This document shows positions 24,581 to 34,599 of a stretch of DNA of 64,000 bases, in pieces. The stretch comes from Cyathus striatus. Taxonomy: Eukaryota > Basidiomycota > Agaricomycetes > Agaricales > Nidulariaceae. The notes beneath the pieces are model-generated. The model saw only the letters and a program-made list of their open reading frames with translations, ran no database searches and was not told where the DNA came from. The translations under genes were made by a program, and so were the position numbers. The stretch's first letter is position 1, and every line of letters begins with the position of its first letter. The stretch is taken from positions 1,178,001 through 1,242,000 of the forward strand of contig JAOVFP010000018.1 in the NCBI GenBank assembly GCA_025738555.1, written 5' to 3'.

Positions 24581-24701
24581 GCTTTATATATATAGCCTGC
24601 TCATGTTAGCCTGCTTCCCCCCCATCTCGTCACCTCAAACACCTCACTACCGAAGCACCTAACAACTTTAAATCTCAAAGTCAAATTTTCTGGCATTTAC
24701 A
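24581..24701 (+). promoter_or_regulatory. core promoter and 5' leader of the NACHT-WD40 gene
   Basis: TATATATA at 24585-24594 is followed by a C-rich stretch (24608-24616) and CT/CA-rich leader. The ATG at 24702 lies about 110 nt downstream in the context TTTACAATGG, with A at -3 in the sense of CAATGG. No regulatory sites were recognised. Confidence 0.5.
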
Positions 24702-27700
24702 ATGGCTGAAAATACATCAAATGCTCAAATTCTTCCCAATGCGCAACATGTCAATATTCTTGGCGGGCAGCTGAATGCCATTGGTCGCAATCAAATCAAT
24801 AATTATAATATGAAAAATGATGAAATCACAGAAAAACTTAAACTATTAAAGCCTGTTGATCATAACTTGTACTATCCCCCTTCATGCATGGAAGGGACTA
24901 GGGTTACTATTCTAAATGATATTTACAAGTGGCTGAAAGATTTTGGTATGCAGATATATTGCTATAATTATGACAGAAAATAAATTGTTTGTTTTAATAG
25001 ATACAACTACTCCAAACATTATGTGGATCACTGGGGGTCCAGGTACAGGAAAATCTGCAATAGCTTCTACCCTGGTTGAATCTCTTAATTCAAATGAATG
25101 GAAGAGACTGGGTGGCTGCCATTTCTTTAAGAGAGATGATAATATCTTAAGTGATGCCACTGTAGTTTGGAGAACAATAGCTGCAGATTTAGCTTCCAAG
25201 TCAAAGTATTCCATGTTGAAAGACAAAATTGCAGAACATCTTGATAACAACTTTCATCTTGGAAGCATTGAATGGCATTTCAAACACATGATTGAAGATC
25301 CACTGATCACTTGTTATGAACAGCTTAAATATGACCCACCTGCATTTGTTATTGATGCTCTTGATGAATGTAAATCATCTAATCATTTTATATATCTGAA
25401 AAAAACCTTACAAAAATGGGTTGAACTTCCTAAACATTTTAAGCTCATTTTAACTGGGAGACCTGGTACTCTATCAGATATAACTGGGAATGAAAATTTA
25501 TTCAAAATTGTTAAATTGGAAACAGATTCCAACCATGATGTAGAAATTGATCATGACATATATATCTTTCTAAAGAAAAATTTGGAATACTATCAGAATG
25601 AATTACAACTTCAGTCAATAGACAAAAAATTATGTGAGATGACCAAAAAATCTGCTGGTTTGTTCATTTGGGCATCAACAGCAGTTAAATACATCACTAT
25701 GACTGCTGATGAAGATAAACAGCTTTCACCTGAAGAAAAATTACAGCAAGTTCTTCTTGGACATGTAAATCAAAGTGTTGAGATTCTCTATAATCAAATA
25801 CTACAAAATTCTTTTGGTAAATGGACACCAGATAGACAGAAAGTTGTGAGACAGGTGCTAGGAATACTATACATGGCAAAGTCTCCATTGTATAAAGAGG
25901 ATATTTCTTACTTCATTAACATTGATGGGAATAATGTAGCTGAGGAAATCTCTAGAATACTAAGTTATCTTCTTCCAGTTACATCAATGAAAGATAATCA
26001 TATAACATTCCATCATTTATCATTTGTTGAATTTTTATTGGGAGAGTATATAGACAAACAATTTAAAATCAACCAATACAAAATTATGAAAACCATGACA
26101 AAAGCAATATTTGAGATTCTCAATAGCCAATTAAAATTTAACATTTGCAATATTGAATCATCATATACAATAAATGAAAATATTAAGCCAACAATAGTTA
26201 CCCAATATATACCATCACATCTTCAATATTGCTGCAAATATTGGAACATGCATTACATTGAAAGGATTGAAAGTGAAAAATATCATTTTATCTCTGTAGC
26301 AAAGGAATTTAGAAAGTTCTTATTCACAAAATTTTTATATTGGTTAGAAGTTATGAGCCTCTTAAATATGATACAAACAGCAGAAGAAATATTGAAACAA
26401 TTAATATTATGTACAAAGGTATGCTACCAGCTAAATTAATACTAGTTAGGTACTGAGCTTTATAAAGATAAACACTACTGAACATAATTTCATTCAAGAT
26501 GGAATAAAATTTATTATAAATTTTTACATTCCCATTACTAGAAGCATATCTCATATATATATCTCAGCACTAGCATTTGCACCAGAGAACTCATTGATAT
26601 GGAAGCATTTCTCTCCATTCTATGAAAATATACCATCCATTCTAAAAGGGAGAAATAGAGACTGGGATGAATCTTTTCAATCTATATGCTATACCAGTTC
26701 AGCAGTAAAATGTGTGGCATATTCTCCAAATGGAAGACAGGTAGTGTTTAACTCAGATAGAAATACCATCAGAGTATGGAGTATAAAGAATGTAAATCTC
26801 ACTACTGAACCATTTCAGGACCACAGTAATTTGGTGACATCTGTGGCATTTTCTCCAGATGGAACACAAGTGGTGTCTGGCTCAGAAGATAAAACAATCA
26901 GAGTGTGGAATGTGAAGAGTGGAGAAACTATTGCTAGACTATTGGGTAGCCACAGTGATTGGGTGACATCTGTTGCATTCTCTCCAGATGGAACACAAGT
27001 GGTGTCTGGCTCAGCTGATACAACAGTCAGGGTGTGGAATGTAAACAGTGGAAAAACTATTGCTGAACCATTTGAAGGCCACAGTAGATCAGTGACATCT
27101 GTTGCATTCTCTCCAGATGGAACACAAGTGGTGTCTGGCTCATGTGATCAAACAGTCAGGGTGTGGAATATGAAGAGTGCAAAAATCATTTTTGGACCAT
27201 TTCAAGGTCACAGTGATTCGGTGACATCTGTTGCATTCTCTCCAGATGGAACACAAGTGGTGTCTGGCTCAGATAATCAAACAATCAGAGTGTGGAATGT
27301 GAAGAGTGGAATAACCACTGCTGGGTCACTCTACAGTGACAGCAATTCAGTAACATCTGTTGCATTTTCTCCAGATGGAACACAAGTGGTGTCTGGCTCA
27401 CATGATAAAACAGTCAGGGTGTGGAATGTGAAGAGTGGAAAAACTATTGCTGGACCATTTGAAGGCCACAGTGATTGGGTGACATCTGTGGCATTTTCTC
27501 CAGATGGAACACAAGTGGTGTCTGGCTCACATGATGAAACAGTGAGGGTATGGAATGTAAAGAGTGGAAAAGCCATTGCTGGACCATTTCAAGGCCACTA
27601 TCATTTTGTAACATCTGTGGCATTTTCCCCAGATGGAACACAAGTGGTGTCTGGCTCAAGTGATCATACAGTCAGAGTGTGGGATGTGAAGAGTGGAAAA

Positions 27701-28453
27701 ACCATTTCTGGACCATTTTATAGTAATTTAGTGATATCTGTGGCATTTTCTCCAGGTGGAACACAAGTGGTGTCTGGCTCATGTGATCAAACAGTCAGGG
27801 TGTGGAATGTGAAGACTAGAAGGGCTATTGCTGGGCCATTTCAAGACCACAGTAATTTGGTGACATCTATGGCATTTTCTCCAAATAGAACACAAGTGGT
27901 GTCTGGCTCAGAAGATAAAACAATCAGAGTGTGGGATGTGAAGTGTGAAAAAACCATTGCTGGACCATTTCAAGGCCACAGCCACTCAGTGACATCTGTG
28001 GCATTTTCTCCAGATGGAACACAAATAGTGTCTGGCTCAAATGATAAAACTGTCAGGGTGTGGAATGTGAAGAGTGGAGAAACTATTGCTGGACCATTTC
28101 ATGGCCACAGTAATTTGGTGACATCTGTGGCATTTTCTCCAGATGGAACACAAGTGGTGTCTGGCTCAGAAGATCAAACAATCAGAGTGTGGAATGTGAA
28201 GAGTAGAGAAACTATTGCTGAACGATTTCATGGCCACAGTGATTCAGTCACATCTGTGGCATTTTCTCCAGATGGATCACAAGTGATTGGCTCAGGTAAC
28301 CAAACAGTTAAAGTGTGGAACACAAACAATTCTTTGTATCATTTACATGAACTTGACCTATTACATACCAACATTATCTTTTCAACCTGCATTTCAGATG
28401 GATGGGTAAGAGATAGTAATAAAAATCTATTGTTTTGGGTTCCTTCCAATTAA
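24702..28453 (+). CDS. NACHT-WD40 (NLR-like) protein, C-terminus cut by a transposon
   Basis: Three exons: 24702-24945, 25001-26418, 26468-28453 (introns 55 and 49 nt, GTATG...AG), giving 1215 aa. Acceptor 26449 would also keep frame. Residues 1-81 include GGQLNAIGRNQINNYN. NACHT: Walker A GGPGTGKS 93-100, Walker B FVIDALDEC 197-205, TGRPGT near 233; then a helical region with FHHLSFVEFLL. From about 625, 13 WD40 repeats of mostly 43 aa, almost identical. Fungal NLR-like proteins of this type are STAND NTPases that oligomerise on ligand binding and act in non-self recognition or regulated cell death. The role here is inferred. The stop TAA is the first three bases of the hAT element at 28451. 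Coding CpG is nearly absent (two seen in exon 3), yet both long exons are open. Confidence 0.9.
26695..28330 (+). repeat. array of 13 WD40 repeats, 129-bp period
   Basis: Each unit encodes VTSVAFSPDGTQVVSGS, a variable XDXT, VRVWNVKSGKTIAGPF and xGHS. Nucleotide identity between units is very high, with differences clustered in the codons after SGS, in the residue before VTS, and around GPF. Unit 8 is two codons short (GPFYSN), unit 13 lacks one residue, and the first unit is the most diverged. The pattern fits concerted evolution with variation focused on one face of the propeller. Confidence 0.9.
28443..28450. repeat. hAT target-site duplication, left copy
   Basis: CTTCCAAT, identical to 33987-33994. 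It fits the hAT target preference nTnnnnAn and lies in the codons for P-S-N of the NACHT-WD40 gene. Confidence 0.9.
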
Positions 28454-28758
28454 GGCTCCAATACTATACTATACTATACCCTATTAATAGGGTATCTACT
28501 CTATTCATATACCTATACCTATAGTCATATTTCTTCCAGATCAATATAGAGTATTTAATATGGTATATGGTTTGTATAGAGTTTCAATATTAAAAGTATA
28601 ACTGTGTTAGATGGACTAGTCTGACTATAATGAATAATGCTATTGACGTTTCCTTATGATGAGTCGATCGTAACCAAAAGAAAATTTTCGATCACTAATC
28701 TGAATACTGATTCTGAGTGGTGAGGACCCAAGTCTCAAGCTAGCATCTCGATTCTCAT

Positions 28759-31700
28759 ATGGCACCTAAAGTTCCTGAGGACTTCTTCTTTCACGCATTC
28801 TCAAACCATGTCTCAACTCTTGAAGGGCTGCAGTCGTCCCTACCTGATAGTGTTCCTGTTGGCACCAGGAACGATCGGGTTGCAACAATTTTTGCAAAAT
28901 TACCAGTACCTGCAGCAATCAATGAGTATTGGGAGGTATTCAATCGACGAATGGACATTCTGTTTAGTGAAGACCTTACCGATGCTAGCACTGGCCGACT
29001 TCCCAACATTCTTAAAGGAGAGTTCGGCATGGAGATGGTGATAGCCTATTTTCAACATACAGTGTCGATGAAACCGGAAGGATTCCCATGGAATGCAGCT
29101 ATGCCTAAGATTCTACGCCTTGTTAAGGAAATTAAGGCACTCACATAGTATGTCTTCTATTTCCGTCATTATAAGATTGCATTGACAGATTTGATTAGCG
29201 CTAGCATTGTACCAGTACCAGCGTCTGGTGACAGCGAGACCTCAAAGAAAAGAACACAGAAGCCCAAGAGGGATCAGCTGAACTCTGAGGATGACAGCGA
29301 CTATGCTCCTCCCAAGCGTCAGCGACTGGAGAATGACATTGATCTCCCATCAGCTGTCTTTAATTCTGATGGAGAAGAAGTTATCGAAGAGAGTGACCTA
29401 CGCAAAGAAATTGTGAGTATAGTTGAGCTGCACAGTTACTTGGACTTGTTCACAATCTTACCTTGCAGAATCAAAAGCGTAACGAATGAAAAAGTCAGCA
29501 GCCAGGGAACATACCAGTTCTACCTTCCAAAAAGACGAATAGAAATAAAGGAAAGGTGGGAAGAGCAACAGATAAGGCTAAGGTAAGTCTAATATTGCTT
29601 AATCAAGTATCGTTTTGACTGAGCACTCATCTATTATTAGAAAGGAGGACCATGTGCAGCTCTTGATGCAGGCGAACAGTCCGATGGAGACACAGCTCTT
29701 CTGGGTGTACGAGAAGATGCAGCAAGGCCGAAAGGAGCACGGCGAGGGCCTGCCAATAAGAGCATGCAGCATTATATGGAACCGGTGCCTATTCGGGATG
29801 GGAAGGCATTGCGTTGGGAGTTTATGTGTAAACATTGTCCATCGTAAGTTATAACATTCTATTCATCTTATTCTTGTTGATTATCAGTGTAATAGAACAC
29901 GTACCTTTGCCCATACTGTCCCGGGGAATGACACAAAGTTTGATGATGAGGCGGCTATTCCAGCTGGATTCAACAATCTTGCTGCTCATCTCTCAAAATG
30001 TTCTGTATATCAGCGAAAGAAAGCTAAAGCTGAGCTCGAGACAGATATAGAAGATGATGTTCCCCAAGCTACGTACAAGGAGACTAATGCTATAATGGAT
30101 AGGTTCCTTTTGAAGGGAAAGCTTAATCCAGCCATTATGCACAACAGGGCCGGGTTCCTTCGAATTTTTTCAGCTTGGATACTTGATGATGACTTACCAT
30201 GGACAACTGGTGAATCCAACATGCTTTCAAACCTTTTTAAATACCTCAAGATCTCCTATACATTGCCTAGCGATACAGCTGTTCGTAACGAGCTGGCAAA
30301 AATATTTGCCGAGCTGCATGCAAAGGTAGTTGAAGAACTTTCGGTATGAGTTTCAGCATTATCTTAGAATTGGATATCCTCTAATACACAGTCTATAGAA
30401 CATTAGATCAAAGGTAGCATTTGCGTCGGACACCTGGACTAACAAGCAGATGATCTACACATTCGCTTGCTCTATTGCTTCCTTTATCGATGATGACTGG
30501 GCACTGATTGAGCGTATCATTGATTTTTGTCCTTTGGAAAGTAAAGAGCACGAAGGTATATATGCTGCTCGCTCATTTGTTGATAGTGCACGCAAAGCTG
30601 GAGTTTTAAGCAAGATAAGTTCAAGGCTATTAGTACTGCATTCTCTATAAGTCGTAGCTTACTTTGCTTATTCAGTACTTCTCTGCGATCACCATGGACA
30701 ATGCAAGTGTCAATGATGTACTCTTCCGAAATGTTGTCCGCTCCCTTCTTACACTCTACGATATACCGGAGCATGAAGACCAACAGATTCGGTGCCTTGC
30801 ACATATCATCAACCTCGTGGCACAGGCTATGCTATCAGCACTTGATGAAGTTGAGGAATGTACTGAAGATGGCGATGATTCAGATCACTTTCTCCAGAAC
30901 AAGAATGTGCCGATCCACTATGATATTGAAGACAATGTTGAGCTTCAAGAACTCGAAGCAAATAGAGATATCGATGTGAGTTTTAAGGACAAGTCGGGTA
31001 CGCCAAAAGGTCTACATGAGGTAGCACTTGAGGAGGAGGAAGCAAGTGATGTTGGGAAAAGTGCTTTAAAAGGGTATGTTCCACTATCTCTTTAACAGTT
31101 TCGCACTTGTGGCTTAAAGCTTGCTCAGCTCCGGTTCATTTCCAACAAAATTACATCTTCCCCCCAACGGCGACAACGATTCTGGAAGATTTCTTCAGAA
31201 ATATATGGTGAAACGAAATGTGCAGACGATTCAAATCCAAATGGCAGCCACACTCCACTCTCAAAACTTATGGTTATCCGTGACGTATGCACACGATGGA
31301 ACTCGACACATGCCATGATAGCACAGGCACTTACTCTTCGTGAGGTAAGCTTCACATAATATGATTATCTTCCGTGTAGCTAGTATTGACTCTACACGAC
31401 GAGGCGATTAACAGGTGGGTTTTTGAGACCACGGAGTATGAAGACCTTTTGTTGAGTAAGAAGGATTGGGAGCGTCTGGAACAACTATGGAAGCTACTAG
31501 ATGTATGTGATAGTACGTTACTTGATAGACTTATAAGTCTGACTATGGCATAGCGCTTTACAGTGCATACTCAACAGCTTTCAATGTCGCGGTGCCCTAC
31601 CATTCCATTTGTGCTTCCAATATACGATTCGCTTGAGAAGCACCTCACCGCTGCATCTGTCAGCTTAGATTTGGCTATGGAACTACGCACGGCTGCTGGT

Positions 31701-32526
31701 GTTGGGAAAATGAAACTCCTAAAGTACAAACGGAATGCTGTTACAAACCACAACTACATTCTCGGAACTGGTGTGTAGTACAAGAGTGGTCTTATTCCAT
31801 AAAGTCCAACAGCTTATTATATCCCTAGCACTTCACCCCTTCATGCGCACCGAATGGTTTCGTAAAGTGGCTACTCCTCACTGGGACATAGCCAAGGATA
31901 CATTGAACAAGGATGAAGAGGTTCTACGAGTACAAATTCTTGTACACTCGGTTGCAGAGCATTACCAGAAAGAAATGGAGAATGAACTTCAACAACCATC
32001 TCACATATCCCAAGAGCCGAAGGCTAAAGACACCAGTATGCTACTCTCTGCGTCCAGTAGCTTGGCTAGTCTCTGTGACTTTGACTTCGATGTTCCTACC
32101 GCATTCACTCCGACTCTCAGCCAGCAGCTTGACGATGAGTTACGTCGTTACTTTGGTTTTGAAGGTGGACGTGGTGTAGTACACGATCCGCTTTCATGGT
32201 GGAAGGTGTGTGACGAGTTGATTATTCGCTGGCCTGAAGTTTGAACTTATTGGTTCCCTCACATTCAGGCTCATGAAACCTTATTCCCGGTGCTCGCAAG
32301 AATGGCTAGAGACATTCTTGCGATACCAGCAACAAGTGTTTCTGTTGAACGAACATTTTCAAAATCGCGAAGAATTTGTACGGACTTGCGAAGCTCGCTG
32401 CAGGCAGAAACAATCCGCGAGGCGTTGCTAACAAAAGTCTGGATAAGGAGTGAGATTTTTGATCTAGTACAGAAACCAAAACCTGTTGAAAAGCATGGTA
32501 GTATTCGCTTATTAAATACTTTGTAG
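28759..32526 (+). CDS. hAT-family transposase, multi-exon
   Basis: Coding blocks are separated by short introns. 28759-29147 is an N-terminal block; 29182-29584 holds an Asp/Ser-rich nuclear-signal-like part (PPKRQRLE). The BED zinc finger is split by an intron: CKHC near 29830 and HLSKC near 30000. 30095-30349 and 30410-30640 contain ASDTWT with a catalytic Asp; 30690-31080 has TMDNASVNDV (second Asp) and RCLAHIINLV; 31120-31350 has RDVCTRWNSTHAMI; 31800-32205 ends DPLSWWK. After an intron 32206-32268 (GTGTG...TTCAG), 32269-32526 encodes the hAT C-terminal dimerisation domain (ILAIPATSVSVERTFS). Introns at the 5' end could not all be placed in frame, so that part is uncertain. Blocks are open and CpG-rich, so it may be active. 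It catalyses cut-and-paste transposition in the nucleus. Confidence 0.85.
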
Positions 32527-32659
32527 CTGTAGTAAGGATCCAACGTATTTCTCATTCTAGATACATAAAGTATTATATATAACTCCTTGCCAAGATATGT
32601 GCTACCACCCAGCTGTGACCACCAACGATACGAGAACAGCTACGACCACGCTATGGCAC

Positions 32660-33410
32660 TCTTCTGCCATGGCCCAACCCCCCCTCATCCCCCAGCAGCA
32701 CATCCTCAACGACGAGCACGTACACGTCTAGTCCCCCTTCACCCCCAGTACTCCCCCTCTTAGCGATGCTCACGCACACAGGCTCAACCCCCCTCATCCC
32801 CCAGCAGTGCACCCCCAACAACAAGTGCATAACGACTACACGTCTAGTCCCCCTTCACCCCCAGCACTCCCCCTCTCAGGCTCAACCCCTCCTCATTCCC
32901 CAGCAACGCACCCTCAATGACGAGTGCGTAATGACGAACACATACACGTCTAGCCCCCGTTCACCCCCAGCACTCCCCCTCTCAGGCTCAACCCCCTTCA
33001 TCCCCCAGCAGCGCACCCCCAACAACAAGCGCATAATGACAACTGCATACACGTCTAGTCCCCCTTCACCCCTAGCATTCCCCCTCTCAGGCTCAACCCC
33101 TCCTCATCCCCCAGCAACGCACCCTCAATGACGAGTGCGTAATGACGAACGCATTCCCCCAGCAACGCACCCTCAATGATGAGCATGTAACGGAGTGCGT
33201 AATGATGAACGCATACACGTCTAGCCCCCGTTCACCTCCAGCACTCCCCCTCTCAGGCTCAACCGTGCATACATGTCTAGTCCTCCTTCACCCCCAGCAC
33301 TCCCCCTCTCAGGCTCAACCTCCTCTCATCCCCCAGCAACGCATCCTCAACGATGAGCACGTACATCATCCAATCCCCCTCTCAGTGATAGCACTCCCAT
33401 TCATAGCCCT
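32660..33410. repeat. C-rich minisatellite inside the hAT element
   Basis: Imperfect tandem units of roughly 110 bp, each with CCCCCAGCACTCCCCCTCTC, AGGCTCAACC, CATCCCCCAGCA and TACACGTCTAG. About six to seven units are visible. Pro-rich ORFs across it (32766, 33142) are by-products of the repeat. Confidence 0.8.
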
Positions 33411-33469
33411 TGAGGCTTGATGACGCATGCACCACAACTCCTCCAGCACTACAGATTCTCCCAGCAACG

Positions 33470-33820
33470 CTATCTCCTCAGAGAATCACGCTCATTGAAC
33501 CTCCTCCCATGGTGAGCAAAAAAGTGACTCACTGTGATATGTTGACGAAAACCAGTATCAGACATGCCAAGTAATGAGAACAGAGGGTCCAGAGCGTAGT
33601 TGGAGCATAGTTTAAGTAGTAGCAGCTGGCACACAGGTAAGACAGAAACAAGAAAAGTGCTTGTTGGGTTATAGGAATAGCTGGTGCCTTGGAAGATACC
33701 ATTAGTTCGTTGTAACTTGTAGATCGTAATTAGTAACTTATGAAGGATAGTCAAGGGAATGTGGAACCGCTTGATCAGTGATGACGTGTACTTCTCTTGT
33801 GTGATATGTGACAATGTCAC
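33470..33820 (-). CDS. hypothetical ORF in the 3' part of the hAT element
   Basis: 116 codons on the minus strand from ATG 33820. The translation is mixed hydrophobic and polar (FLVSVLPVCQLLLLKL segment) with no motif recognised. It lies between the minisatellite and the right TIR. It could be chance, 3' non-coding sequence, or a passenger gene. Nothing but its length supports it. Confidence 0.2.
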   Translation of the reverse strand: MTLSHITQEKYTSSLIKRFHIPLTILHKLLITIYKLQRTNGIFQGTSYSYNPTSTFLVSVLPVCQLLLLKLCSNYALDPLFSLLGMSDTGFRQHITVSHFFAHHGRRFNERDSLRR

Positions 33821-33986
33821 AAAAATGCTGATTAGTAATGGATCACATGATATTCATGTGATCTAAATAATTAACACTATACAATAAACCCAATAACCCT
33901 ATTAATCCGATTAATACACTATTTTCACCCTATCCCTATAAATACACCTGTCAGGTGTATAGGGATAGTATATAGTTGGAGCCTTA

Positions 33987-34159
33987 CTTCCAATTATAGA
34001 AAAAATCTTTACAGTTTTGAAACTGTACAAATCTTTTCTGATGATGATATGTGTCAAATTGATTTGACACATTTTGACTATGGATATAACTGGTATAAGT
34101 GTAAATCTGGGTCTCCTACTCCTCCAAAGGCTTGGTTCAAATGGACAAGTAAAAGATAG
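33987..34159 (+). pseudogene. displaced 3' end of the NACHT-WD40 last exon
   Basis: Directly after the right TIR the second CTTCCAAT copy is followed, in the frame of the interrupted gene, by about 55 codons beginning YRKNLYSFETVQIF and including CQIDLTHFDYGYNWYKC, then TAG at 34157. A hydrophobic strand plus a His/Phe-Gly-x-x-W-x-x-C ending is the usual C-terminus of basidiomycete NACHT-WD40 proteins after the last blade. Without promoter or start it is not expected to be translated while the hAT element is present. Excision could rejoin it. Confidence 0.8.
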
Positions 34160-34300
34160 TAGTAACAAGAGGTTATTTTGGGTTCCTTTCAATTGTGAAA
34201 TACCTATGTGTAGTATTGAAATTTTGCATATTTTACCTGATAATGACATGTGTGAAGTTGATTTAGCATATTTCATTCATGGATCTAACTAATACAAGTT
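34110..34300 (+). pseudogene. second, diverged copy of the NACHT-WD40 C-terminal tail
   Basis: Overlaps the end of the preceding tail in another frame. NGQVKDSSNKRLFWVPFN parallels the gene's DGWVRDSNKNLLFWVPSN at 28400-28450, and MCEVDLAYFIHG parallels MCQIDLTHFDYG at 34045-34080. The unit is about 190 bp, so a tail duplication or the end of a deleted paralogue is likely. Confidence 0.7.
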
Positions 34301-34504
34301 TAAAATTATGTTCATGAACAATGCTGAGCATGTTTCACCTTGTTTTCTTTAGTTTTGTCTTGATATTTTTACTTATTTTCCTTCTATTTTTCATGAGTTC
34401 TGATATCTCAAGAATGTGTGTTATTCAGACTGTATGACTTGTATTATATTGCATGAAGCTGAAGCATAACTTCAGAACAATTTATTAACTATGCTCCCCC
34501 CCTC

Positions 34505-34592
34505 TTTCACATAAAGTTCACTGAGTGATATGAATTTTATGTGAAATTTTCACCAGGCATTCATATCACTCAGTGAAGTTCATGTGAAGTTT
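34505..34592. repeat. near-perfect hairpin, about 31-bp arms
   Basis: TTCACATAAAGTTCACTGAG at 34507 and its near-complement CTCAGTGAAGTTCATGTGAA at 34572 enclose a short AT-rich loop. It could be a foldback MITE or an RNA hairpin. No ORF is near. Confidence 0.65.
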
Positions 34593-34599
34593 ATACAAT

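Larger units (their letters stand above)
28451..33986 (+). mobile_element. hAT transposon, 5.5 kb, inserted in the NACHT-WD40 gene
   Basis: Boundaries are exact: TIR TAAGGCTCCAA at 28451-28461 and its complement at 33976-33986, flanked by the 8-bp duplication CTTCCAAT. Subterminal regions are rich in CTATACTATA and AATAGGG-type motifs on both sides. The inside encodes a hAT transposase (28759-32526), a C-rich minisatellite and a minus-strand ORF. CpG content is ordinary and changes abruptly at both ends, unlike the CpG-poor flanks, which suggests a recent insertion. Removing the element with one target copy brings the gene's last exon back in frame. Confidence 0.92.

Noticed and set aside
27331..27659. 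Minus-strand ORFs in the WD40 array
   Set aside because: They are shadows of the coding repeat. The plus frame has all WD40 signatures.
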